From contig JASLHF010000068.1 of the NCBI GenBank assembly GCA_030152275.1, forward strand, positions 1-20,989: a stretch of 20,989 nucleotides of DNA, written 5' to 3'. Position 1 is the first letter of the stretch. Every line of letters begins with the position of its first letter. Source of the stretch: Acinetobacter sp. (GTDB lineage: Bacteria > Pseudomonadota > Gammaproteobacteria > Pseudomonadales > Moraxellaceae). Below the pieces are notes generated by a model. That model did not search any database and was not told where the DNA came from. It worked only from the letters and a program-made list of their open reading frames with translations. This document shows, piece after piece, positions 7,267 to 15,188 of this stretch. The position numbers and the translations under genes were made by a program.

Positions 7267-9162
7267 TTACACTTTATGGTACAACTTTTGACCATGTTCC
7301 TGATAAGCGGTTTTCATGGCCTGCATGCCGGCATCAATGGCGTTGCTATCTGTTAAGCTATTTTGAGCAATTTGCTGATTTTGCGCATAATCCCGCACGT
7401 TTTGGGTGATTTTCATCGAGCAAAACTTCGGCCCGCACATAGAACAGAAATGCGCTGACTTATGCGCTTCTTTGGGCATGGTTTCATCGTGCATAGAGCG
7501 TGCAGTATCTGGGTCTAAGCTCAGGTTAAATTGATCTTCCCAGCGGAATTCAAAACGCGCCTTTGACAGTGCATTATCGCGCGCTTGTGCGCCCGGATGG
7601 CCTTTGGCTAAGTCAGCTGCATGGGCGGCGATTTTGTAGGTAATAATGCCGTCTTTAACATCTTTTTTGTTCGGCAGCCCCAAGTGCTCTTTGGGCGTGA
7701 CATAACACAGCATTGCAGTGCCGTACCAGCCGATCATGGCCGCGCCAATGGCAGACGTGATGTGGTCATAGCCCGGCGCAATGTCGGTCGTCAGCGGCCC
7801 GAGCGTATAGAACGGCGCTTCTTGGCAGACTTCCAGCTGCAGATCCATATTTTCTTTGATCATATGCATAGGGACATGCCCCGGTCCTTCAATCATGACC
7901 TGCACATCATGCGCCCATGCGCGGTGCGTCAGTTCGCCCAGTGTGCGCAGCTCAGAAAACTGCGCTTCATCGTTGGCATCCTGAATGCAGCCGGGGCGAA
8001 GTCCGTCGCCCAAACTGAAAGATACATCGTAGGCTTTCATGATTTCACAGATTTCATCAAAATGCGTATACAGAAAATTTTCCTGATGATGCGCAAGGCA
8101 CCACTGCGCCATGATTGAACCGCCGCGGGAAACAATGCCTGTTAAACGGTTGGCGGTCATGGGCACATAGCGCAGCAGCACGCCAGCATGAATCGTGAAG
8201 TAGTCGACGCCTTGTTCAGCCTGTTCAATCAGTGTGTCTTTAAAAATTTCCCATGTCAGGTCTTCCGCCACACCATCCACCTTTTCCAGTGCCTGATAAA
8301 TCGGCACAGTGCCGATAGGCACAGGCGAATTGCGGATAATCCATTCGCGGGTTTCATGAATATTTTTACCGGTAGACAAATCCATAATGGTGTCTGCGCC
8401 CCAGCGGGTAGCCCAAGTCATTTTTGCAACTTCTTCATCAATGGATGAACCCAGCGCAGAGTTGCCAATATTTGCATTGATTTTGACTAAAAAATTGCGC
8501 CCGATGATCATGGGTTCAATTTCCGGATGGTTAATATTGGCGGGGATAATGGCGCGGCCTGCTGCAACTTCCTGACGTACAAATTCCGGCGTGATTTGCA
8601 TCAAATTGCGCGCGCCGAAGTTTTGACCGGCATGCTGGCGCATATCTGCACCTTCACGCTGACGCTGATTTTCACGGATTGCGATATATTCCATTTCAGG
8701 AGTAATAATGCCCTGTTTGGCGTAGTGCATTTGGGTCACATTTTTACCGGCTTTGGCGCGCCGCGGTTTTTGAATATGGGCGAAACGGATGTCTGCAGTG
8801 CGGATGTCTTTAAGGCGTTCTTGGCCAAATGCAGAACTGAGGCTGTTGAGGCGCTCTGTATCGCCGCGTTCAGCAATCCATGCTTCACGCACATTGGGCA
8901 GGCCTTGATTTAAGTCAATCTGCACATCTGGATCCGTATATACACCGGAAGTGTCATAGACCATCACTGGCGGGTTGTGTTCGCCTCCAAGGCCAGTTGG
9001 CGTGTCGGTCAGGGCGATTTCACGCATCGGCACCCGAATGTCTGCACGTGAGCCTTGAATATAGACTTTGGACGAAGCCGGTAAAATGCGGGTCAGATCT
9101 TTGGCGTCCTGCTCATGCTGAGCGGACAAATCATGTGAAGATAGATTCGTTAATTGGTTCAT
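7267..9162 (-). CDS. thiC: Phosphomethylpyrimidine synthase (ThiC)
   Basis: ThiC is a radical SAM enzyme that rearranges aminoimidazole ribotide into the pyrimidine moiety of thiamine (EC 4.1.99.17). The 631-residue protein has the ThiC barrel with characteristic stretches such as MIEGPGHVPMHMI and LGPLTTDIAPGYDH, and the C-terminal [4Fe-4S] motif CSMCGPKFC (573-581, CxxCxxxxC). The frame is open to an ATG at 9258, but those 32 extra codons read leader RNA and have no family counterpart; the ATG at 9162 has AAGGA at 9171-9175 with an eight-base gap and gives the usual N-terminus. The gene stands alone, with a TPP riboswitch upstream and its own terminator downstream. Confidence 0.97.
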   Translation of the reverse strand: MNQLTNLSSHDLSAQHEQDAKDLTRILPASSKVYIQGSRADIRVPMREIALTDTPTGLGGEHNPPVMVYDTSGVYTDPDVQIDLNQGLPNVREAWIAERGDTERLNSLSSAFGQERLKDIRTADIRFAHIQKPRRAKAGKNVTQMHYAKQGIITPEMEYIAIRENQRQREGADMRQHAGQNFGARNLMQITPEFVRQEVAAGRAIIPANINHPEIEPMIIGRNFLVKINANIGNSALGSSIDEEVAKMTWATRWGADTIMDLSTGKNIHETREWIIRNSPVPIGTVPIYQALEKVDGVAEDLTWEIFKDTLIEQAEQGVDYFTIHAGVLLRYVPMTANRLTGIVSRGGSIMAQWCLAHHQENFLYTHFDEICEIMKAYDVSFSLGDGLRPGCIQDANDEAQFSELRTLGELTHRAWAHDVQVMIEGPGHVPMHMIKENMDLQLEVCQEAPFYTLGPLTTDIAPGYDHITSAIGAAMIGWYGTAMLCYVTPKEHLGLPNKKDVKDGIITYKIAAHAADLAKGHPGAQARDNALSKARFEFRWEDQFNLSLDPDTARSMHDETMPKEAHKSAHFCSMCGPKFCSMKITQNVRDYAQNQQIAQNSLTDSNAIDAGMQAMKTAYQEHGQKLYHKV

Positions 9163-9390
9163 GGCAATGATCCTTATGAATGACATCAACGAATCAAGCG
9201 CGACCAAAAACGGGGCGGATGTGCAGCGGTTTCTGAAACTGAGGATTCTTGGCGGCATGCGCCGAAGAGTCAGTGGCGTATCTATTTAAATAATTTAAAC
9301 AATCTCATGCAGATCATGCATTACATAAATAGACGGCGCCGGAAACGCTTTACTCCAGGGTGCTGAATAAAAGCATACAGTTTTTCGGTG
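9163..9390 (-). promoter_or_regulatory. Long thiC leader between aptamer and start codon (likely expression platform)
   Basis: These 228 bases lie between the TPP aptamer and the thiC ATG. No hairpin plus T tract is visible, so translational control is more likely than termination. On the minus strand, GCTTGATTC (9199-9191) is perfectly complementary to GAATCAAGC at the 3' edge of the aptamer (9399-9391), and its TGATTC part (9196-9191) can also pair with GGATCA (9173-9168), which holds the core of the Shine-Dalgarno. Pairings were found by eye and not folded. Confidence 0.5.
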
Positions 9391-9503
9391 GCTTGATTCC
9401 TACGCAGGTCTTAACCTGATCAGGTTCAACGGTACTTGCCATCACCTGCAGCAGGGCTGCATGTTGGCAATCTCAGCGGGCTGTTACCCGCGCTCCGTCA
9501 AGC
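9391..9503 (-). promoter_or_regulatory. TPP riboswitch (THI element) upstream of thiC
   Basis: On the minus strand the conserved TPP aptamer elements occur in order: CTGAGA (9476-9471), then AACCTGATCAGGTT (9426-9413), then GCGTAGGAA (9405-9397). A 6-bp P1 stem closes it, GCTTGA (9503-9498) with TCAAGC (9396-9391). Binding of thiamine pyrophosphate is expected to lower thiC expression. The target gene matches the usual regulon. Confidence 0.95.
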
Positions 9504-9539
9504 GATGGCTAAATCTTAGCTGAGTCTGCGCTGAAAAGA

Positions 9540-9578
9540 CAGCCAGCGATGCAATTAATCTGCATGGCCGGCTGGTTT
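9540..9578 (-). terminator. Probable terminator of the lipoprotein gene
   Basis: CAGCC (9540-9544) pairs with GGCTG (9570-9574), and inside it ATGCA pairs with TGCAT around an interrupted middle. A TTTT run follows on the plus strand, and TCTTTTC follows on the minus strand. It lies 31 bases beyond the end of the minus-strand lipoprotein gene and just before thiC's leader, so its likely job is to end that transcript; the broken stem makes it a weaker call. Confidence 0.6.
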
Positions 9579-9608
9579 TGAGGAAATGCTGCTAAAAGGC
9601 AGAGCTAA

Positions 9609-10646
9609 TTAAAGGCAAACACCGTCACTGAAACAGTCTTTGCTGTAGCGCGGTGCAGGATCACGCAGCTGCAGATAGCGTTCCATCTGCTGCCATGGGC
9701 TGATTCCGCTGGATGCGCCCAGCGCCTGCTCGCGCTGCTCTGGGCTTAAGTCGATAAACTGGACAAAGCGCTGGGCTTGGCGGGCCAATGATGAGCGCTG
9801 AATTTTAGCTATTTTGCTAATTTCTTCCATGCTGCTGACCTGCACATCGAAACGGTCAGCGTAAGCGCCAGATACAGGAGATTTTTTTAAGCCTTTAAAC
9901 AGGAACAGCGCATATTGGTACTGCAGATGCTTAGCATCCTGAATATAGCTGCTTTTTGGATATTGGCGCACATAGTCTTCCCAAAACAGCGCGCGGCGCG
10001 CGATTTCAAATGGTTCAATGAGCAGCGCTTGATCGGAAAAAGCCGGTTCAATATTTTGCAGTGCTAAATTTTCAATAAAAACCCGTTCTGCTTCAGGCAT
10101 ATACGGTGCAAAAATTTTAGCCAAATATTCTGGGTTGCGCCGGTAGTGAGGCTCAGTAGCGGCCCCAGCCAATTCGATATAGGCTTGGCCCTGATGTTTC
10201 AGCAAGTACTGGTCTCGGATAGTCAGCTGTTCAAAGTGGCTTTGATGAATCGTTGGATGCTGGGCCATATCAAAAGCATATTGCTGAAAAGCCAATTGCT
10301 GGGAAGCTGTGCGTTCGACCTGCAGAAAATTGCGGTACATGGCATTAGAGCGCTGCAGCAGCAGCCGCTGCTGTGCTAAAGACTGCAGCGGCAAGCAGAC
10401 TTTTAGGTCTTGATTGACTTGTTCTAAGGCGAATGTCGTGCGCTGGCTGCTGATTTCCTGCATATGCTGTTCCAGCTTATTGCAGAGAAGGGTGAGGTCT
10501 GCCGCTTCATGCTGGCCGCTGTCTTGTTCAAGCTGCTCGTGCATAGGCTGAGGTTCCGGCTGTTGCTGACAGCCGAAAAGCATAAGGGCGAAGGGAATGA
10601 ATAAGCTGAACTTTACTGCAGAAGAAAAACGCTTTAACACAGGCAC
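9609..10646 (-). CDS. Putative lipoprotein of unknown function
   Basis: I do not recognise a named family. The 345-residue product has a lipoprotein signal: basic start, hydrophobic stretch at about residues 11-24, and lipobox LFGC with Cys26. A Gln/Pro/Glu-rich linker follows, then a mostly helical, Gln-rich body. Cysteines at 55 and 84 and near the C-terminus (KDCFSDGVCL) could form disulphides in the periplasm. The residue after the lipidated Cys is Gln, not Asp, so outer-membrane sorting is expected under the +2 rule. The start is a GTG at 10646; another GTG two codons later is possible, and neither has a strong Shine-Dalgarno. It is divergent from the tolC-type gene with 271 bases between them, so a link to that channel is only a guess. 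Confidence 0.8.
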   Translation of the reverse strand: MPVLKRFSSAVKFSLFIPFALMLFGCQQQPEPQPMHEQLEQDSGQHEAADLTLLCNKLEQHMQEISSQRTTFALEQVNQDLKVCLPLQSLAQQRLLLQRSNAMYRNFLQVERTASQQLAFQQYAFDMAQHPTIHQSHFEQLTIRDQYLLKHQGQAYIELAGAATEPHYRRNPEYLAKIFAPYMPEAERVFIENLALQNIEPAFSDQALLIEPFEIARRALFWEDYVRQYPKSSYIQDAKHLQYQYALFLFKGLKKSPVSGAYADRFDVQVSSMEEISKIAKIQRSSLARQAQRFVQFIDLSPEQREQALGASSGISPWQQMERYLQLRDPAPRYSKDCFSDGVCL

Positions 10647-10832
10647 CCGGTAATCTTGAAGAAAAATACAGTCGTCCGATAGGATGCTGCTATTCTATAA
10701 CCGAAATAGCATGATACTGTGTAGTATTGTATTTTAGTTTGTTACTGTGCTGTGAGTAAGGCTGGCTGCTGTTTGAAAACTCACAGAATTGAGCAAAGTT
10801 TCGTAAAAAAATAATAAAAATCATACGGAAAT

Positions 10833-10861
10833 TTGCTTCAGTCAAATTAATATTGGATTAT
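10833..10861 (+). promoter_or_regulatory. Weak candidate promoter of the tolC-type gene
   Basis: TTGCTT (10833-10838) and GATTAT (10856-10861) are 17 bases apart in an AT-rich stretch of the 271-base divergent region. Each has two mismatches from consensus. The rest of that region (10647-10832) shows only a 6-bp inverted repeat, GTGAGT and ACTCAC, and nothing I can name. Confidence 0.3.
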
Positions 10862-10917
10862 TTTTAATTATTGGCGCTTGACTGCTTGGGGGCGCTGCAA
10901 CGGGTTGACCACATATA

Positions 10918-12285
10918 ATGAAGAAAAAATTTGTATTCAGCGTTTGCCTTCTCGCCGCCAGTCCTTATTGCTTCGCTTTAGATTTAGCAGAAGCATATGA
11001 ACGCGCAAAGGCCTCTGACCCATCGTGGCAGGCCAGCCAGCTGCAGTACGAAGCCGATCAGCTGAATTTAGGTATTGCCAGCGGCAATTTGTTGCCAACT
11101 GTTACCCTTTCAGGCAATGTGACCCGTAAAAATCAAAGCAGCAGTCAGAATGGCGCATCTTATGGTTTAACCCTGCCAGACAGCACAACAGCCAAGCAGC
11201 TCACCTTGACAGCGCGCCAGCCATTGTTTCGATGGGATGCATGGGAAGGCCTGAAACAAGTTAAAACATCAATTGAATTAAGCGAAATCAATCTGCGCAT
11301 TCAGCAGCAGGATCATATTTTACAGGTCGCTGAGTCTTATTTTAATGTACTGCGTCAGCAGGCGCTGACGGCAGCCAATTTGCAGGAAGAACAGGCGCTG
11401 TCTGAACAGCTGAGAATGATGAATGCCAAACTGAATGAAGGGCTGGTGGCGAAAAGCGATGTTAGCGAAGCCAATGCGCAGTATCAAAATGCGCGCGCTA
11501 ACCGGATGGCCACGCATGTGCAGCTGGTGCTGGCGCAGGAGCAGCTGCAGCAGCTGATCGGGCCGTACCGTGACAATTTAGCGGTGCTGCGTGATGATTT
11601 TCAGTTTCAAAAACCTGTACCGAATAATATACAGGCATGGGAAGATTTAGCCATGAGCCAAAATTTGAATATTTTGCAGGCTAAAACCCAGCGTCGCTAT
11701 GCCGAAGATGAAAAGCGTGTTGAAAAAGCCGCGCTGTATCCACAAATTGAAGCGGTCGGCACCTATGGCTACAGTAAGCAGACACCGGAATCTATCTTGT
11801 CTCAGGATGGACGATTTGACCAAGTCGGCGTTGAAATGAACTGGAATATCTATAATGGCGGCCGCACACAGAAATCGATTAAACAGGCGGACATCAATGT
11901 GCAGAAATCGGAAGCGCAGCTGGATGCTGCTACCCGAAAGGCGGCTTCAGATGTGAAAAAGGCCTATATGCAGGTTGAAACTGATCAGGCTAAACTGGAA
12001 GCGCGTAAAGCCGCGATGGATTCCTCTGCGGCCGTTTCTCAAGCTTCGCAAGCCCAATATCAAGAAGGGCTGAAGACCATGGTGGATGTGCTGCTGGCGC
12101 AGCGCAATGCATTTTCCGCCAAACAGGATTATTTAAATTCTAAATACGACTATCTGCTGCATGTGCTGCAGCTGAAAGCTGCGGTTGGACGCTTAACCGG
12201 GCAGGATCTGCAGGAAATGAATGTGTGGCTGGTGCGGCAGGGCAGTACAGATCCGCTAAGGGAATCTGGCGCAAAGAAAAACTAA
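10918..12285 (+). CDS. tolC: TolC-family outer-membrane efflux/secretion channel
   Basis: This is a TolC-type trimeric outer-membrane channel that pairs with inner-membrane pumps and HlyD-type adaptors. The 455-residue precursor starts with a signal peptide (MKKKFVFSVCLLAASPYCFA, cleavage near residue 20), then the mature start LDLAEAYERA typical of the family. Two long repeats of coiled-coil helices rich in Ala, Gln and Lys follow, each with a short beta segment; VGVEMNWNIYNGGRT marks the second beta-barrel strand pair. The short C-terminal tail is polar. The ATG is fixed by an in-frame TGA ten bases upstream, though a good Shine-Dalgarno is lacking. It is monocistronic here: phoU follows with its own promoter. 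I infer that it may serve the AaeBXA-like pump and the ABC exporter in this window, but there is no direct evidence. Confidence 0.92.
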   Translation: MKKKFVFSVCLLAASPYCFALDLAEAYERAKASDPSWQASQLQYEADQLNLGIASGNLLPTVTLSGNVTRKNQSSSQNGASYGLTLPDSTTAKQLTLTARQPLFRWDAWEGLKQVKTSIELSEINLRIQQQDHILQVAESYFNVLRQQALTAANLQEEQALSEQLRMMNAKLNEGLVAKSDVSEANAQYQNARANRMATHVQLVLAQEQLQQLIGPYRDNLAVLRDDFQFQKPVPNNIQAWEDLAMSQNLNILQAKTQRRYAEDEKRVEKAALYPQIEAVGTYGYSKQTPESILSQDGRFDQVGVEMNWNIYNGGRTQKSIKQADINVQKSEAQLDAATRKAASDVKKAYMQVETDQAKLEARKAAMDSSAAVSQASQAQYQEGLKTMVDVLLAQRNAFSAKQDYLNSKYDYLLHVLQLKAAVGRLTGQDLQEMNVWLVRQGSTDPLRESGAKKN

Positions 12286-12286
12286 G

Positions 12287-12321
12287 CCGTCATCAAACTT
12301 TCATAATCGGTATGCTTTAAT
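12287..12321 (+). promoter_or_regulatory. Candidate PhoB box and -10 of the phoU promoter
   Basis: CCGTCAT-CAAA-CTTTCAT at 12287-12304 matches the 7-4-7 Pho box layout (consensus CTGTCAT repeated) with one mismatch in each half. TTTAAT at 12316-12321 starts 11 bases after the box, the spacing expected when the box replaces the -35 element. It begins two bases after the tolC-type stop codon. This predicts PhoB activation of phoU when phosphate is low. Confidence 0.65.
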
Positions 12322-12366
12322 ACACGCTCAAAAAAATCTTTTGCCGGCAGCCATGGAGTACATCCT

Positions 12367-13086
12367 TTGAATCCTAAGAATCCTGTGTTGAATCACCATA
12401 TTTCTTCGCAATTTAATGAAGATTTGCAGGATGTGAACACCAAATTCATGACCATGGGCGGTTTGGTCGAACAGCAGGTGGCCAATGCGATACACGCGCT
12501 GCTGGATACCGATGAGGCAATGGCGATAGATGTGCAGTTTCTGGACAATACGGTCAACCGCTATGAAACTGAAATTGATGAAGCGTTGACCCTGATTTTG
12601 GCGCGCCGCCATCCAGCTGCGATTGATTTGCGTATGGTGATCGCGATGTCGAAAGCCAATACCGATTTAGAGCGTATAGGCGATGAAGCGGCAAAAATTG
12701 CCCGAATCGCGCAAAGCCTGTGTGAAGAAGGTGAATCGCCGCGCGGCTATATGGAAACCCGCCATATCGGCAATCAGGTGCGTGTTATGATTCATGATGC
12801 GTTGGACGCATTTGCCCGTTTAGATGTGGATCAAGCGCTGAAAGTGCTGCTGGCGGATGCTGATATTGACCGTGAATATCAGTCTGCAACACGCACCTTG
12901 ATGACGTATATGATCGAAGATCCGCGCCATATCACCCGGGTCATGAATGTGCTGTGGGTATTGCGTTCGCTGGAGCGGATAGGTGACCATGCGCGCAATA
13001 TTTCCGAACAGGTGATTTATATGGTGAAAGGTTTGGATGTGCGCCATACCAGCGTTGAAGAAATTGAACAGAAAGTGCAGCGTTAA
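12367..13086 (+). CDS. phoU: PhoU, phosphate signalling regulator
   Basis: PhoU links the PstSCAB phosphate transporter to the PhoR/PhoB two-component system and keeps the Pho regulon off when phosphate is plentiful. The 239-residue protein has the two three-helix PhoU domains; each carries the metal-binding motif ERIGD (102-106 and 203-207), and the N-terminal MGGLVEQQVANAI is typical. The start is a TTG at 12367, supported by GGAG at 12355-12358 with an eight-base gap. The gene is not next to pst genes here; instead it stands alone between a tolC-type gene and a terminator, behind its own Pho box. Confidence 0.95.
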   Translation: MNPKNPVLNHHISSQFNEDLQDVNTKFMTMGGLVEQQVANAIHALLDTDEAMAIDVQFLDNTVNRYETEIDEALTLILARRHPAAIDLRMVIAMSKANTDLERIGDEAAKIARIAQSLCEEGESPRGYMETRHIGNQVRVMIHDALDAFARLDVDQALKVLLADADIDREYQSATRTLMTYMIEDPRHITRVMNVLWVLRSLERIGDHARNISEQVIYMVKGLDVRHTSVEEIEQKVQR

Positions 13087-13178
13087 TACCCGCAACTGTT
13101 GAGCCTGCTCTGGGATGTGATCTGCATCCAGCCTAAGTTTGAAACAACTGAAGGCGCATAAATATTTTGGTTTTAAAC

Positions 13179-13211
13179 GCCTGATGATGAATATCAGGCA
13201 TTTTTATTTTT
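13179..13211 (+). terminator. Intrinsic terminator of phoU
   Basis: GCCTGAT (13179-13185) and ATCAGGC (13193-13199) form a 7-bp stem with a seven-base loop, followed by TTTTT-A-TTTTT. It lies about 90 bases after phoU and before the convergent ABC exporter gene; the spacer between holds no other feature I can support. Confidence 0.85.
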
Positions 13212-13288
13212 GCAGCAATTTGCAGCCTGTTCAGCACCGAAGTGCAGTGTCAATTCGCGTGCGCTTTCACAGGATCTGCATAGATTTG

Positions 13289-15091
13289 TTAGCTGTGGGT
13301 TTCTTCTTCGGCATCATCTTCAAATGTACGGGCAATTTTTTCGATATTTAGGCTCTTGGCCATGGCGTCAAATATTTCTTTATACACCCCTTCTTGATGA
13401 TACAGCGCGTCATGTTCACCATGTTCGGCAATGTAGCCCTCTTTCATGACATAGGTATAGTCCGCGTCAATAATCTGTGACAGGCTGTGGGAAATCATAA
13501 TGACGGTGCGGCCCTGTTTAATTTCATCCAAACTTTGCTTGATCTGTTCTGTTGCGATAGCGTCTAAACTGGCGGTCGGTTCATCTAAAAAAATAATCGG
13601 CGGATTTTTCAAGAACATGCGCGCCAGCGCAATGCGCTGCTGCTGCCCGCCCGACAGAAGCAAGGCATCCGCTTCATAGCCGTGCGGCAGCTGCAGCACC
13701 TGTTCATGAATTGACGCTTTTTTCGCAGCAGTGACCACATCTTCCATGCGGGCATCGGTTTTGCCATAGCGGATATTTTCAAAAATTGAACCTTGAAAAA
13801 TATGGTTTTTTTGCAGTACTAGCCCAATATGGTCGCGCAGATATTGGGTGTCAATCTGCTGAATATCGATGCCGTCCAGCAAAATGCTGCCGCTGTCTGG
13901 CTGATAAAACTTATCCAGCAGGCTGATCAATGTTGATTTTCCGGCGCCGGAGAGGCCCACCAGCGCGGTAATTTTATTCGGCTGAATCTGCATATTGATA
14001 TGCTTTAAGGCGTGATAGCCGTTGGGATAGGAAAATTCAACATTTTTGAGCTGGAATTGGCCGTGAATTTGCGGTTTCAGCTGGCCGCTTGGTTCAATTT
14101 GATCATCAGCTTCTAAAATTTTAAAGAAGCTTTCAGAGTAAATCATCGCATCGTTGACTTCATCATAAATCCGGTGCAGTGAACGGATGGGTGCAGACAC
14201 ATTATTGAACAGCAGCACGTGATACATAATCATGCCGATGCTCATTTTGCCGTCCAAAACAAAGTAAGCGGTTAAGATGATAATCAGCACAATGCCGATC
14301 TGTTCAAGAAAGGTTTTCAAGCCATCAAATAAAAAGCTGGTTTGACGGGTGTGCATTTGGTTATCAGTCAATTCCTTTTGCAGTTTCAGCTGCTTTTCAG
14401 ATTCAATACTTTCACGGTTAAAGGATTTGATCACCGTGATGGAATTAATGATGCCTAAAATGCCTTGGCTTTTCTTTTCCCGCCCGTCACGCAAATTTCT
14501 GCGCCAGCCGCCCAGCTTCTGCGCCTGTTTGTAGGTGAGCCAGAAATAAATGGGCACAATGCACAGCGCCACCAAACCGACATAAATATTGGCATAAAAC
14601 ATCAGGCCCAGCGCCACGATTGCGCTGGTGAACAGCGGCAGAATATCAATAAAGAAAATCTGCACCAGACGGGTCAGCGAGCCGATGCCCCGGTCTATAC
14701 GGGTCTGCAGCTTGCCGGCCTGATTGGCGTCTTCATTGAAAAACGCCAGACGGTAAGTCAAAAATTTTTCAATGATGCCTTGCGCCAAGTCCTGTGACAC
14801 CATAATGCGCAATTTTTCGCCATAAAATTTTTGCCCGAATTGCACAAAAGCATTCAGCACCTCTTTGCCCAGCAAAATGGCGGAAATGGTGATAAGGATA
14901 TGCCAGCCCTGCGCCAAACCAAAACCGGCTTCGACCAGCTTATTAATGCTGTCGACCGCATACTGCAGCGTCAGCGCATTGACCTGCGCGGTGAGAGAGC
15001 CGATAAGCGTCAAAATTAAGGTCGCGATAACCAGCAGCCGGTAAGGCTGTACAAATGGGCGCAGTTTTTGAAACAGGTGCCATAAATTCAT
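13289..15091 (-). CDS. Type I ABC exporter half-transporter (fused membrane and ATPase domains)
   Basis: This 600-residue protein is a homodimer-forming ABC exporter of the MsbA/MdlB/BmrA type in the inner membrane. Residues 1-310 form six membrane helices; residues 345-575 form the ATPase with Walker A GLSGAGKST (379-387), Q-loop Gln427, signature LSGGQ (479-483), Walker B IIFLDE (499-504) with catalytic Glu504, and H-loop His535. All catalytic residues are intact. The C-terminus is acidic. The substrate cannot be told from sequence; lipid, peptide or drug export are all possible. It is a single gene divergent from the AlkB-like gene with 97 bases between start regions, and convergent with phoU. 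The start ATG at 15091 lacks an obvious Shine-Dalgarno but gives a normal N-terminus. Confidence 0.93.
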   Translation of the reverse strand: MNLWHLFQKLRPFVQPYRLLVIATLILTLIGSLTAQVNALTLQYAVDSINKLVEAGFGLAQGWHILITISAILLGKEVLNAFVQFGQKFYGEKLRIMVSQDLAQGIIEKFLTYRLAFFNEDANQAGKLQTRIDRGIGSLTRLVQIFFIDILPLFTSAIVALGLMFYANIYVGLVALCIVPIYFWLTYKQAQKLGGWRRNLRDGREKKSQGILGIINSITVIKSFNRESIESEKQLKLQKELTDNQMHTRQTSFLFDGLKTFLEQIGIVLIIILTAYFVLDGKMSIGMIMYHVLLFNNVSAPIRSLHRIYDEVNDAMIYSESFFKILEADDQIEPSGQLKPQIHGQFQLKNVEFSYPNGYHALKHINMQIQPNKITALVGLSGAGKSTLISLLDKFYQPDSGSILLDGIDIQQIDTQYLRDHIGLVLQKNHIFQGSIFENIRYGKTDARMEDVVTAAKKASIHEQVLQLPHGYEADALLLSGGQQQRIALARMFLKNPPIIFLDEPTASLDAIATEQIKQSLDEIKQGRTVIMISHSLSQIIDADYTYVMKEGYIAEHGEHDALYHQEGVYKEIFDAMAKSLNIEKIARTFEDDAEEETHS

Positions 15092-15141
15092 AAGCGGTTA
15101 TTTTTATTGTGAATCTGAAGGATCAGTCTATGCCTGAAAAT

Positions 15142-15169
15142 TTGACGCGACAAGCTGTGGCATTGTATT
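15142..15169 (+). promoter_or_regulatory. Candidate promoter of the AlkB-like gene
   Basis: TTGACG (15142-15147) and TGTATT (15164-15169) are 16 bases apart. Transcription would begin near 15176, so the TTG codon at 15168 could not be the start codon; this supports an ATG start. Confidence 0.35.
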
Positions 15170-15188
15170 GAATTGTGAAGCGCGAAAT

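Noticed and set aside
7621..8913. Long plus-strand open frames opposite thiC (up to 165 codons)
   Set aside because: They mirror the thiC reading frame, lack ribosome binding sites and have no recognisable protein features; thiC itself is fully conserved here.
9163..9258. 32-codon N-terminal extension of ThiC
   Set aside because: The ATG at 9258 is in frame, but the extra codons fall in the riboswitch leader. The ATG at 9162 has a good Shine-Dalgarno and gives the normal ThiC start.
10905..10919. TTGACC and TATAAT just before the tolC-type gene as a promoter
   Set aside because: The two hexamers are only three bases apart, and TATAAT overlaps the start codon, so they cannot form one promoter for this gene.
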